From: Archangium gephyra
GTDB taxonomy: Bacteria; Myxococcota; Myxococcia; Myxococcales; Myxococcaceae
Assembly: GCF_001027285.1 (NCBI RefSeq)
Contig: NZ_CP011509.1
Span: 3,356,501-3,420,500 of the forward strand
Direction: 5' to 3'
DNA length: 64,000 bases
Shown: piece by piece, positions 26,310 through 35,175 of the stretch
How the letters are laid out: the number at the start of each line of letters is the position of its first letter
How positions within the stretch are numbered: position 1 is the stretch's first letter
Notes under the pieces: model-generated
Databases searched by the model: none
What the model saw: only the letters and a program-made list of their open reading frames with translations
Told to the model about the DNA's origin: nothing
Made by a program: the position numbers and the translations under genes

Positions 26310-26622
26310 GGGCAGGGCCTCCTCAAAGGGTGGAGAGGACGCGATTCAAGCTAGGCATCCACGCCCCGCGCCCCGGACACCCCCCTCCGCCCGTCCCCTC
26401 CTCATCCGGCACACACGGCGCCTGCCCTCCTGCCCGGCCCCGCGCGAGGCCTGACGCACCGTGTCGTGGAATCCCGTTCTGACACGTTGAGTCAGGAATC
26501 ACCTGTTTAATGGGAATGGAAGGTTTTCGTTTTTTGAGAATGCACGAGTAGAGTGGTGTTGCCTGTCAGGCAACCAGCCGGGCGGGTACCCCCTTGGAAA
26601 CAAGAGCAGGAGGCGCTCTCTC
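26310..26622. other. Divergent intergenic region, relatively AT-rich
   Basis: 313 bp between the divergent thioredoxin-fold and secreted-hydrolase genes with no supported ORF. The stretch 26500-26560 is unusually AT-rich for this genome (GTTTAATGGG, GTTTTCGTTTTTTGAG). Two small inverted repeats lie in it: CTGAC/GTCAG at 26479-26495 and GTTGCC/GGCAAC at 26558-26574. This is probably the promoter region of the secreted protein. Confidence 0.6.
26558..26574. promoter_or_regulatory. Inverted repeat upstream of secreted hydrolase gene
   Basis: GTTGCCTG and CAGGCAAC form a perfect 17-bp palindrome centred on T26566, about 50 bp before the ATG at 26623. It could be an operator or a 5' UTR stem. No known regulator motif is recognised. 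Confidence 0.4.
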
Positions 26623-27501
26623 ATGAAGAAGCTTTTGAGCACGGCCATCATCGCCGCCACCGCCCTGGTGGGCGCGGAGGCATCGGCCACCAACTATTCG
26701 CTGTGGATCCACGGCCGTAACGGCGGCAGCACGCTGCGCGGCAACTACGCGGACTTCAGCTACTGGGGCCCGAGCAGCACCGCGGCCGGCATCAACAAGA
26801 AGTCGGTGAACTGGAACGGCACGCAGCGCATCTCGGTGGAGAACTTCCGCGTGCGTGACGCGCTGGACTGCTTCTGCACGGGCGCCAACTGGTGCTACAT
26901 CGCGGCGCACAGCGCGGGCAACCTGCAGATCGGCTACGCGCTGTCCATGTACGGCGGCTCGGCGCGCTACAAGAAGAACGCCGTCCCCAGCTCCACGGGC
27001 GTGTGCGGCAACACGGACGGCACCACCCAGGTGGGCTGGAACATCAAGTGGGTGGACGTGGCCTCGGGCGCCGGCGGCGGCAGCGAGCTGGCCAACATGG
27101 GCGACTGGGCGTCGAGCGAGCCGCTCACCAGCGACCTGGTCACCAGCACCGCGCGCGGCATGTACAACCACAACACCACGCGCGCCAAGTGGTTCTACAT
27201 GTTCGCCGGCTCCAAGGGCACGGCCTACTCCGGCACGCTGCCGGGCCAGGATGACGAGGCCGTGGCCTACCACTCCACCGGCGGTGTCTCCGGCACCGGC
27301 GGCTTCTGCAACCCCGGCGACTGGTTCTGCGACGGCACGCTGAACACCGGCACGGCGGCCACCAGCAACGGCGTGGCCAAGTGGAGCTACCACACGGTCG
27401 AGCTGCGCGATGACGGCGAGTCCTACGACCATTACGCCGCGGGTAACTGGGCCGGTATCGTCGGGCCCGTGCGCGCCGACATGGCCGCCTACGCGTACTG
27501 A
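26623..27501 (+). CDS. Secreted alpha/beta-hydrolase-like protein (esterase/lipase-like)
   Basis: 292 residues with a clear signal peptide (MKKLLSTAIIAATALVGAEA, Ala-rich cleavage region before TNYSLW). The mature protein begins with YSLWIHGRNGG, an oxyanion-loop-like HG motif. CYIAAHSAGNLQIGYAL contains an AHSAG nucleophile elbow. A late ESYDHYAAGNW could provide the catalytic His. Several Cys pairs (CFCTGANWC, FCNPGDWFC) suggest disulfides. It is strongly Gly/Ser/Thr/Asn rich, as is common for extracellular enzymes. GAGCAGGAGG precedes the ATG at 26623. The next gene begins 30 bp later, so the two form a probable operon. Confidence 0.82.
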   Translation: MKKLLSTAIIAATALVGAEASATNYSLWIHGRNGGSTLRGNYADFSYWGPSSTAAGINKKSVNWNGTQRISVENFRVRDALDCFCTGANWCYIAAHSAGNLQIGYALSMYGGSARYKKNAVPSSTGVCGNTDGTTQVGWNIKWVDVASGAGGGSELANMGDWASSEPLTSDLVTSTARGMYNHNTTRAKWFYMFAGSKGTAYSGTLPGQDDEAVAYHSTGGVSGTGGFCNPGDWFCDGTLNTGTAATSNGVAKWSYHTVELRDDGESYDHYAAGNWAGIVGPVRADMAAYAY

Positions 27502-27531
27502 GCCGTTTCTGGCAGCATTGGATGTAGCCCC

Positions 27532-28806
27532 ATGACTCAGCACCCTTCTCACCGTCGCCGTTGGCTCCTCTTGCTCGTTCCTCTCGTGGTGGGAGTGGGG
27601 GGGTTGCTGCTCTCCGTGGGGCTCATCCGTCCCGGGCCGGGTGCGGACGCTTCGTCCGCGCCCGGTTCCGGGGTTTTGTCCTCTGGCGGTGCCCAGGCCG
27701 AGCCCCCGTCGCGCGGGCCGGCACGGCCTTCCGTGCTCCCCGCGCAGCGGCCCGGCCAGGTCCCCCTGTCTCCGGAGGAGGCCGAGCGCGAGGCACAGCG
27801 TCAGTTGTGGGAGAAGCGCCTGGAGCGGGCCCGCTTCACCCTGGACTCCTACCGGAAGTCCACGCGCTACCCCCACGAGTCGCGGCCCATCGAGGAGCAC
27901 CCGGACCAGGTGTACCCGGCCTCGCCCGAGCGCAAGCAGCCGCTGGGCAAGGATCAGCGGGACATCGCGCTGACGTTGAAGCAGGAGAAGATCTACGTCG
28001 TGGGCGACGAGGTGGTGCGCTTCTTCGTGGGCTGCGAGAACGCGAGCTCCCACCAGCCGCTGCCGTGCGAGGTGCACTCGGCCGTGGCCCGCGAGGCCCC
28101 GCATATGGCGCAGGCCGGGCAGGCCGCCCCGGTCCCGCTGGACTTCAACGACACCGGCCGCAACGGCGACGAGGTGGCCGGGGACGGCACGTGGACGGGG
28201 AGCTTCCAGCCCTCGCGCCAGGGCTTCGCCATGTTCGAGGGCACGCTGCGCGTCGAGTTCCGCGTGCGCGCCAGCGGCAATGCCGAGGGCGGGGCCTTCT
28301 TCGACATCGTCTTCACGCCCGCCGCGCCCGCCACCTTCACCGGCAAGGTGCGCGAGGTGGTGGAGAAAGGCTCGCTGCAGCTCTACGTGGGCCTGCAGGT
28401 GCGCAAGGCCGGCCGCTACGTGATGGCGGGCCGCGTGGATGACGAGGCGGGTATTCCGCTGGCTTATGTGGAGTTCAACGAGGAGTTGGAGGCGGGCGCC
28501 CGCGAGGTGCGCTTCCAGGTCTTCGGGCTGCTGCTCCACGACAAGAAGCCCGACTTCCCCCTCCGGCTGCGCGACGTGGAGGGCTTCCTCCTCCGGGAGC
28601 AGGGAGATCCAGACCGCGAGCTGGTGAAGGCCCTCTACGGGTACGTGCACACCACCCAGTCCTACCCGCTGGAGCGCTTCTCCGAGGCCGAGTGGGACAG
28701 TGAGGAGCGCCAGCGCTACCTGGCGGAGTACGGCAAGGACGTGGCCCAGGCCGAGGCGGAGCTGGGAGGCCTGTCTGGACCGCCGGCGGGCTCCAAGGCA
28801 CCGTAG
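27532..28806 (+). CDS. Membrane-anchored periplasmic protein, partner of secreted hydrolase
   Basis: 424 residues. One N-terminal transmembrane anchor (RRRWLLLLVPLVVGVGGLLL) is followed by a low-complexity Pro/Ala/Ser linker to about residue 80 and an alpha-helical charged segment. A beta-rich body follows (EKIYVVGDEVVRFFVGCEN, DFNDTGRNGDEVAGDGTWTG), resembling the choice-of-anchor X type domain with a DNGxxGDExxGDG calcium-like motif. No enzyme motif is visible. It lies 30 bp behind the secreted hydrolase-like gene and may be its foldase or anchor; this is inference from gene order and the signal-anchor layout. Confidence 0.75.
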   Translation: MTQHPSHRRRWLLLLVPLVVGVGGLLLSVGLIRPGPGADASSAPGSGVLSSGGAQAEPPSRGPARPSVLPAQRPGQVPLSPEEAEREAQRQLWEKRLERARFTLDSYRKSTRYPHESRPIEEHPDQVYPASPERKQPLGKDQRDIALTLKQEKIYVVGDEVVRFFVGCENASSHQPLPCEVHSAVAREAPHMAQAGQAAPVPLDFNDTGRNGDEVAGDGTWTGSFQPSRQGFAMFEGTLRVEFRVRASGNAEGGAFFDIVFTPAAPATFTGKVREVVEKGSLQLYVGLQVRKAGRYVMAGRVDDEAGIPLAYVEFNEELEAGAREVRFQVFGLLLHDKKPDFPLRLRDVEGFLLREQGDPDRELVKALYGYVHTTQSYPLERFSEAEWDSEERQRYLAEYGKDVAQAEAELGGLSGPPAGSKAP

Positions 28807-29007
28807 AAGCCGGGCTGCTCGTCAGGGTTTTCCCTGCTCATGTGAGGACGGCGCACGATTTGCGGTCCCGTGACGCGGGGCCGCGCAGTGGTTGCGTGCC
28901 CGGGGAGACATTCCCCTGCGACTCCGGGGCGGCCCGCGCCTTGCTACGGGAGAGGGTGTTCCCGCCCCTTCCCCGGGGGCCCACATCCCCAAGAGCTGAG
29001 TGCCCGT

Positions 29008-30195
29008 ATGAGCAGCGTCCAGGCGTTCCCGAATCGCAACACCCCGCCGAGCAACGTCCGTCCATCCGACAGCCAGATCACCGACCTGCGGCTCGTTCCC
29101 GTGGAGATCGCTCCGGATACCTTCTGGGTGGGCAAGCGGGATCCCGGCAACATCTTCTACGCCAACCCGTACCTGCGCCGCTTCCGCGGCACGGATCCGA
29201 AGACGGGCCGCCCCAACGAGTTCAACCTGCTCATCGACCCGGGCTCGAGCAGTGACTTCGCCCAGGTGTCCACCAAGGTGACGTCGCTCATCGGGGGGTT
29301 GGACCGGCTCAGTGCCGTCTTCATCAACCACCAGGATCCGGACGTGGGCTCGTCGGCGAGCATCATCTCGGCGCGCTACGCGCCCAAGGCGGGCATCCTC
29401 TGCTCGGAGGACACCTGGCGGCTCATCGTCCACCAGAACCTGCCGCGCGGCCGCTTCATCGCCACGGAGAAGTTCAGCCACGGGCTCAACGTGCCCACCG
29501 GCCACCGGCTGCTGCCCGTGCCCTCGCCCTTCTGCCACTTCCGCGGCGCGGTGATGCTGTACGACCCGGAGACGCGGGTGCTCTTCACCGGAGACCTGTT
29601 CGGCGGTGTCACGGACGTCAACGCGCAGGGCCTGTGGGCGGATGAGTCGGACTGGACTGGCATCCGCGCCTTCCATCAAATCTACATGCCGGTGAACCTG
29701 GCGCTGCAGCGCGTGGTGGCCGTCATCCGCAAGCTGGAGCCGGCGGTGGAGATCATCGCGCCGCAGCACGGGCGGCTCATCCGCGGGCCGCTCATCCAGA
29801 CGTTCCTGGAGCGGATGGAGAAGCTGCCGGTGGGCCTGGACATCATGGACGAGGCGCAGGATCGCTCGCACCTGCAGGCGTGGAACGCGGTGGTGGAGCG
29901 GGTGATGGCGCTGGCGCGCGGCTACCTGGGCCAGTCGGTGGACGAGAAGCTGATGGGCAGCACGGAGCTGGCCGAGACGGCGAAGGTGCAGAACGGCCAG
30001 GTGTCCATCCAGCGGCTGGGGCGCTGGACGGTGGAGCACGTGGTGGAACTGCTGTGCCACGGGGAGCCGCCGGAGATCGCCGGTCCCATCATGATGGAGG
30101 CCACCACGGCCGCCGCCGAGTACAACCTGCCCACGCCCCACCTGGACATCGAGGGCAATGGCGTGGCCTCCAACGTGTCGCTGCTCGCGGGCTGA
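29008..30195 (+). CDS. ODP-like di-metal metallo-beta-lactamase-fold protein
   Basis: 395 residues from ATG 29008 (MSSVQAFPNRN). The N-terminal ~250 residues have a metallo-beta-lactamase fold with NHQDPDVGSS, LLIDPG, RVLFTGDLFGG and APQHGRLI. This pattern (HxDxD, then a GD and a late H) is the one in oxygen-binding di-iron proteins (ODP) and flavodiiron proteins, but no flavodoxin domain follows. The C-terminal ~100 residues are helical. It may sense O2 or redox state. The Ser/Thr kinase gene follows 27 bp later, so they may be co-expressed. The stretch upstream of 29008 is non-coding. Confidence 0.85.
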   Translation: MSSVQAFPNRNTPPSNVRPSDSQITDLRLVPVEIAPDTFWVGKRDPGNIFYANPYLRRFRGTDPKTGRPNEFNLLIDPGSSSDFAQVSTKVTSLIGGLDRLSAVFINHQDPDVGSSASIISARYAPKAGILCSEDTWRLIVHQNLPRGRFIATEKFSHGLNVPTGHRLLPVPSPFCHFRGAVMLYDPETRVLFTGDLFGGVTDVNAQGLWADESDWTGIRAFHQIYMPVNLALQRVVAVIRKLEPAVEIIAPQHGRLIRGPLIQTFLERMEKLPVGLDIMDEAQDRSHLQAWNAVVERVMALARGYLGQSVDEKLMGSTELAETAKVQNGQVSIQRLGRWTVEHVVELLCHGEPPEIAGPIMMEATTAAAEYNLPTPHLDIEGNGVASNVSLLAG

Positions 30196-30222
30196 GGCCG
30201 CGCGAGGGGAGGGGAGGCTGCC

Positions 30223-31254
30223 GTGACGGACGAGGAGCACGACAGCGGGGTGGCGTACCTGAATCCCGCGGAGGGGGCGGTGGCTCCGCCTCCCGTAGCA
30301 CCGCCGCCCTCGCGCGATTCGCGGGGGAGCGGGCCGGCGCGCACGCTGCTGCTCGGCAGCAGTGAGCACCCGGTGGACGAGCCACGGGGCCACCCGGTGG
30401 TGCGGGGCCTCATTCCGGGGCAGGTGGTGGCCGGGCGCTACCAGGTGGAGCGCTGGCTGGGCTCCGGTGGCAGCGCCATGGTGCACGAGGTGATTGAGCT
30501 CACCACGGGCGCGCATCTGGCGCTCAAGGTGTTGGCGGTGCCGGGCGCGGACGCCTCGCAGATCGCCCGCTTCCGCCAGGAGGTGGAGCACGCGCGGGCG
30601 TTGGATCATCCCAACATCGTGCGTGTCTACGACGTGGGGGTGGATGGGGACAGGCACTTCCTCACCACGGAGCTGCTGGTGGGGATGGATCTCAAACGCC
30701 GCCTGATGGGCACCCGGCCGACGCTGGCCGAGGCGCTGCGGTGGCTCACCCACGCGGCGGCCGCGCTGGAGCACGCGCACGGGCGCGGCGTGCTGCACCG
30801 GGATGTCAAACCGGGCAACCTCTTCCTCACGAAGCCGGGCATCCTCAAGCTGATGGACTTCGGGCTCGCCAAGAGCTCGCACGTGGCGGGTGTGACGGCG
30901 CAGGGCGCGGTGCTCGGGACTCCCGAGTACATGGCGCCCGAGCAGATCTCCGGCGCGCATCCGGTGACTCCCGCGACCGATCTCTATTCGCTGGGCGTGG
31001 TGGCGTATGAGCTGCTCACGGGGCAATTGCCGTTTCGCCACCCGCAGCCCGTGCCGCTCATGTTCCTGCACGTGCAACAGCCGCCCGTGCCTCCGCGCAC
31101 GCTCACCCCGAGCCTGCCCGAGCCCTTCGAGCGCGTGGTGCTCAAGCTGATGCAGAAGCACCCGGAGCAGCGCTACCCGGGCGCCGCCGCGCTGCGGAGT
31201 GACCTGGCCCGGTTGTGGCCTCTGGCTCTGCCGCCGAAGGCGACATCGAGATAA
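30223..31254 (+). CDS. Ser/Thr protein kinase
   Basis: 343 residues from GTG 30223, preceded by a GAGGGGAGGGGAGG ribosome site. After a ~65-residue Pro-rich N-terminus the Hanks-type kinase fold starts (RYQVERWLGSGGSAMVHE). The ATP-anchoring Lys is in LALKVL, the catalytic loop is VLHRDVKPGNLFL, the Mg loop is LMDFGLAKSS, and the substrate loop ends GTPEYMAPEQ. All catalytic residues are kept, so it should be active. There is no transmembrane helix, so it is cytoplasmic. Such kinases are very numerous in myxobacteria. It probably pairs with the ODP-like gene upstream. Confidence 0.95.
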   Translation: MTDEEHDSGVAYLNPAEGAVAPPPVAPPPSRDSRGSGPARTLLLGSSEHPVDEPRGHPVVRGLIPGQVVAGRYQVERWLGSGGSAMVHEVIELTTGAHLALKVLAVPGADASQIARFRQEVEHARALDHPNIVRVYDVGVDGDRHFLTTELLVGMDLKRRLMGTRPTLAEALRWLTHAAAALEHAHGRGVLHRDVKPGNLFLTKPGILKLMDFGLAKSSHVAGVTAQGAVLGTPEYMAPEQISGAHPVTPATDLYSLGVVAYELLTGQLPFRHPQPVPLMFLHVQQPPVPPRTLTPSLPEPFERVVLKLMQKHPEQRYPGAAALRSDLARLWPLALPPKATSR

Positions 31255-31461
31255 GCCTGCCGACGAGGGGTGAGCCTCGGACTCGAAGCCCAGAGACGGA
31301 ACCATGTCCGTCCCCACCCCATCCTGACGTTTGGAAGGCCCGCTTGCGAGCCGGACGGCTTGACGTCCGCTAGACGGCTCCCGGGTTTCCGCGCGGAAGT
31401 TCAACATCAACCGTGAGCAATCGGCCTACGTGTTCTCCCTTGTATGGCTTAGGCTCGCCGC

Positions 31462-32019
31462 ATGGGATTATTGACCTTCAGCCTCAACGTCACCCTGGAT
31501 GGCTGTGTCGACCACCAGGAGGGTATCGCCAACGACGAGACGCACGCCTTCTTCACCCGCCTCATGGACGAGGGCGGGGCGATGTTGTGGGGTCGTGTGA
31601 CCTACGAGATGATGGAGAGCTACTGGCCAGCCGTCGCCCGCGGCGACGAGGAAGCGCCGCCAGCCCTCCGCGAGTGGGCGGTCAAGCTGGAGACCAAGCC
31701 GAAGTACGTCGTGTCGTCGACGCGAACGGCCTTTGCGTGGACCAACAGCCACCACCTGGCCGGCGACCTGCGCACAGGGGTGCAGAAGCTCAAGGACGCG
31801 ACGCCCGACGGCGTGCTCCTGGGGAGCGGCAAGCTCGCGACGGAGCTGGACCGGCTGGATCTGATCGATGAGTACAAGTTCCTGGTCCACCCCAGGATCG
31901 CCGGCCATGGGCCGACCCTTTACCAGGGCGGTCTGCCCAGCACGCGACGGCTGGAGCTGATCTCGGCCAGGCCGCTCCATTGCGGCGCGGTCGCGATGCA
32001 TTACCGGCGCGCGCGCTGA
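31462..32019 (+). CDS. Dihydrofolate-reductase-like (RibD C-terminal) protein
   Basis: 185 residues of the RibD_C/DHFR-like family. MGLLTFSLNVTLDGCVDHQE matches the family N-terminus; WGRVTYEMMESYWP and GVLLGSGKLATELDRLDLID follow (NADPH site and conserved GSG). The C-terminus YQGGLPSTRRLELISARP fits as well. Such proteins are NADPH-dependent reductases of uncertain substrate and rarely true DHFR. The preceding 207 bp are non-coding. Confidence 0.88.
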   Translation: MGLLTFSLNVTLDGCVDHQEGIANDETHAFFTRLMDEGGAMLWGRVTYEMMESYWPAVARGDEEAPPALREWAVKLETKPKYVVSSTRTAFAWTNSHHLAGDLRTGVQKLKDATPDGVLLGSGKLATELDRLDLIDEYKFLVHPRIAGHGPTLYQGGLPSTRRLELISARPLHCGAVAMHYRRAR

Positions 32020-32290
32020 GCCAGGGCAGCCTCTTCGCTTCCCCCCTGACGAGAGCCGTACAGTCCTTTCCATGGGGCGACGCTGAACGTGTTGGCTGGG
32101 GAATGATGATCACAGGCTTCGCGAGGGTAGGTGCGGGGCTGCGGCTCCAACGCAGCTGAACCGCTTGAGGCGGCCATGGAGGACAACGCTCCAAGGCGCC
32201 TTGGGACAGAGTCCAGGGCGGGTCTCCGGTGAGTCCCCGGTACGAAAGGACCAGGAAGAACGCGGAGCACCTCGAAGACCTCGTCGTGTG

Positions 32291-33502
32291 TCAGCGGATG
32301 GTGGCCGCGAGCTGCTGCACCCAGGCCGCCAGGGACATGGCCTGGGACTCGTCGAGCAGCTGCGCGTACGTGGGCATCTGCGTGCCCGGAGCGCTGGCCT
32401 CCGGGTTGCGGATCCACCGGGCCACCTCGGCGGTGGGCTTTTCGAGGGAGCGCTTGAGCACGGCGCGGTACCTGGCACCCTCCGCATGGCACCCCACGCA
32501 GCCCAACTGGTTGAACAGCTGCTCGGGGCTGGCCTGCGACGAGGCCTTCACGCGCGGGGTCGCGCTGGTGGGGACGGGCTTGCCGGGGTGCTTGGGCAGC
32601 GTCTGCAAGAACCGGTAGAGCGCCTCCAGTTCCACGTCCTCCAGGCCGCGCACACGCAGCATCGGTTCGCGCACCACGTAGCCCTCGGCATTCACGCCCT
32701 CGCGCATCGCGCGGATGAACTGCTCCAGCGTCCACTTGCCCAGCCCGTTCTCGTGGAAGGTGAGGTTGGTGGAGACGGAGACGACGCCCGAGGGCATGGG
32801 GAACTCGAAGCCCCCCGAGAAGGCCTCCAGTCCGTCCACCTTGTCGGGCGACAGACCCGGGGTGTGGCAGTCCCCGCAGCCGTACACCGAGAAGGCCAGA
32901 TAGCGGCCGTACTCCGGCGTGGGCCCCTTGGGAGGCGCCCGCACCCCGGAGCCGGGGTGGTTGGGCAGCGGCGGCAGGAGGAAGCTGATGAGGAGCTTGC
33001 CCACGGTGGACAGCTCCGAGGGCGGCTGGACGCGCTCGTCCGGGGTGAAGATCGGATGGCCCGAGCGCATGAAGCCGATGACGGCCGACAGATCCTCGTC
33101 GGACATGCTCAAGAGGGGCATGCCCAGCGCGCGCCGCCCATCCCGGCGCACGCCGTAGCGCACCATGCGGGCGAGCTCCCCATCCTTCAGGGAGCCGATG
33201 CCCGCCGTCGGGTGAAGGGTCAGGTTCGCCGTGTACACCGTGCCGAGGAACTCGGGCATGTCCGGCATGCGGCCACCGGCGACGCGACCGCTGCCGTCCT
33301 GCATGTGACAGCTGGCACAGACATCCATGAAGAGGCGCCGGCCCCGCTCGACCGCGTGAGGCTCCGTGGCCGCCGTGACGGCGGGCATGGGCACCTCGAC
33401 GGGGCTGTTCAGCACCGAGTTGCCCCTCACGGCGAGCCCCACCACCGCGATGACCAACAGGCCCACCAGGGCACCGGCCCCCATCAGGATTTTCTTCAAC
33501 AT
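32291..33502 (-). CDS. Triheme cytochrome c, membrane-anchored
   Basis: About 403 residues. Three haem-attachment CxxCH motifs are present: CASCH (near residue 65), CGDCH (about 210) and CVGCH (about 340), each starting its own cytochrome c domain with distal Met candidates. A hydrophobic anchor (ILMGAGALVGLLVIAVVGLA) lies at residues 5-25. I chose ATG 33502 because GCGAGGTG lies at good distance; GTG 33511 and ATG 33508 are in frame but too close to it. It is periplasmic and carries electrons, perhaps to an oxidase or reductase not in this window. Confidence 0.92.
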   Translation of the reverse strand: MLKKILMGAGALVGLLVIAVVGLAVRGNSVLNSPVEVPMPAVTAATEPHAVERGRRLFMDVCASCHMQDGSGRVAGGRMPDMPEFLGTVYTANLTLHPTAGIGSLKDGELARMVRYGVRRDGRRALGMPLLSMSDEDLSAVIGFMRSGHPIFTPDERVQPPSELSTVGKLLISFLLPPLPNHPGSGVRAPPKGPTPEYGRYLAFSVYGCGDCHTPGLSPDKVDGLEAFSGGFEFPMPSGVVSVSTNLTFHENGLGKWTLEQFIRAMREGVNAEGYVVREPMLRVRGLEDVELEALYRFLQTLPKHPGKPVPTSATPRVKASSQASPEQLFNQLGCVGCHAEGARYRAVLKRSLEKPTAEVARWIRNPEASAPGTQMPTYAQLLDESQAMSLAAWVQQLAATIR

Positions 33503-33729
33503 TCCCATCACCTCGCGAGGTGGATACGGCCTGTTGGCTGGCTACACAGCGCTCTCAAGCAGCAAGCTGCGTACCAGTGACCCGCACTCCGCGAACGGGC
33601 GGGTGCTGCCGGCGTTTGCTCTCTGGTTGCCATTCGGCGGCCAGAGCCGACATGTCGAATCAGGCGCGCCGACACGTCGAACCCACTCGCCAGGACGGGG
33701 CGCGGCGCATCAGGGATAAGCTCCGGCGA

Positions 33730-34659
33730 ATGCCTCGGTACGCCACCATCGACGTAGGGACCAACGCGGTCCTCCTGCTCGTCGCCGACCGCCAGCCCGA
33801 TGGCCGCTTCCAGGCCGTCCGCGAGCGCGCTGAAATCACCCGCCTGGGCCGGGGCGTGGACAAGAGCCGCCGCCTCTCACCCGAGGGCATGGAGGACACC
33901 CTCCAGGTGCTCTCCGCTTTCGCCTCCGAGGCCCGGAACCTCGGCGCGGAGGCCATCGCCGTGTCCGCCACCAGCGCCGCGCGCGACGCGGAGAACGGTG
34001 CCGGGTTCCTCTCCGCCGCCAGACAGCGCGCTGGCGTCACCGTGGACATCATCTCCGGCGAATTGGAGGCACAGCTGTGCTTCACCTCGGCCTGGGCGGA
34101 CTTCGGGCGTGACGCCTCGGGGCCCCTCGTGGTGATGGATACCGGCGGCGGCTCCACCGAGTTCATCTACGGCGACACCCAGGGCCGCGTGTCCTTCTGC
34201 CACAGCTTCGATGTGGGCTCGGTGCGCATGAGCGAGCGCTACGTGACGTCGGATCCGCTGACCGCCGGGGACCGGGCCCGCGTGGAGGCCCACCTGCGCG
34301 AGACGTTCTCCGCCTTGCCCCCCTGCCCTCCGGGCGCCCGGCTCGTGGGCATGTCCGGCACGGTGACGACGCTCTTCGCCGTGCAGCACGCTATCGCCCC
34401 GTACGACTCAGAGCGCGTGCACGGCGGCACCCTCCTGCGCGTCCAATTGGAGGCGCTGGCGGACAAGCTATGCGGGTTGCCGCTCGCCGAGCGCCAGAAG
34501 CTGCCCGGCCTCCTGCCCAGGCGCGAGGACGTGATTCCCGCCGGCTGCCTCATCCTGCTCGAGGGCCTCCGGGCACTCGGGCTCGACCGATGCCTCGTGA
34601 GCGACCGGGGCCTGTGTTGGGGCCTGCTCGCGCACCGCTTCGGAGCCACCCGCTCCTGA
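33730..34659 (+). CDS. Ppx/GppA-type exopolyphosphatase
   Basis: 309 residues with the ASKHA ATPase-like fold of Ppx/GppA phosphatases. PHOSPHATE1 is ATIDVGTNAVLLLV, the catalytic Glu region is DIISGELEAQLCF, and PHOSPHATE2 is VVMDTGGGSTEFIYG. ADENOSINE-like GMSGTVTTL and VHGG follow. It hydrolyses polyphosphate or pppGpp. Shorter than Ppx of E. coli, it lacks the C-terminal HD-type domain, like many single-domain family members. ATG 33730 starts the conserved sequence; the longer frame from 33520 has no homology in its first 70 residues. Confidence 0.93.
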   Translation: MPRYATIDVGTNAVLLLVADRQPDGRFQAVRERAEITRLGRGVDKSRRLSPEGMEDTLQVLSAFASEARNLGAEAIAVSATSAARDAENGAGFLSAARQRAGVTVDIISGELEAQLCFTSAWADFGRDASGPLVVMDTGGGSTEFIYGDTQGRVSFCHSFDVGSVRMSERYVTSDPLTAGDRARVEAHLRETFSALPPCPPGARLVGMSGTVTTLFAVQHAIAPYDSERVHGGTLLRVQLEALADKLCGLPLAERQKLPGLLPRREDVIPAGCLILLEGLRALGLDRCLVSDRGLCWGLLAHRFGATRS

Positions 34660-35175
34660 ACACCCCTGCTGGCTGGACGGCCAGGGCCGGCGTGTGTCTC
34701 AAGAAAGGCTGAACGCTTAGGATTTGGATTGAGCTACCTCTTGGCAGAGGAGACTACCAAATTGAACGAGAGACGGGAGGCGCCTCCGGACGCGTCTTTC
34801 TCTTGCGCACTGCCAACCCTTCGCTCGTCCCTCAAACCTTCGCAGTCAAAACCATCGACTTCGACAAGGCTGACAAGGCTAAATCGCGCGGAGACACCCA
34901 TGGCGTTGAGCCGATCTGGGTTGGGCTGACATCTGGAAGGAACTTGTCGGACCAGAATTCGCTCGGAAGGCATTCCGTCCTTATCTTGCGCCCGAGCGGC
35001 TCCACGGAACTTTTGAGCGCGAACCTCAAGCCTCGCGCTTGCCTCCTCCTCACCTGCTTGAGGGACGCGCTCAACCCAGGCCCGCGCACGGGCGGGCGAA
35101 AGGTGTCCGCCTGCCTGCTTTCGGTTGCAGGAAGTGTTTCAACTGACGCGGCGAGTGGGTGTTAGCGTCCGCCGC
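34660..35175. other. Non-coding / remnant stretch
   Basis: 516 bp between the Ppx gene and the carboxylesterase. GC content is visibly lower than the surroundings. An open frame at 34803-35165 (FAVKTIDFDKADKAKSRGDT) has somewhat protein-like composition but no start site or recognised family. A 41-bp sequence at 35024-35064 recurs at 37304-37344 inside the IS91 remnant. The stretch is probably the scar of a mobile element. Confidence 0.5.
35024..35064 (-). repeat. 41-bp element repeated in an IS91 transposase remnant, copy 1
   Basis: The ends CCTCAAGC and GCTTGAGG are inverted. It differs by one base from 37304-37344. On the minus strand the 37304 copy reads PQAGAEEASARLEV, within an IS91-type transposase frame, so this is probably a scar fragment of the same element family. 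Confidence 0.6.

Noticed and set aside
28870-29007. Longer N-terminus of the ODP-like protein
   Set aside because: The added residues are Pro/Gly/Arg rich without similarity; the conserved sequence begins after ATG 29008.
32020-32290. Possible short gene between the DHFR-like and cytochrome genes
   Set aside because: Open frames here continue antisense or out-of-frame sequence of the cytochrome gene and lack a start site or motif.
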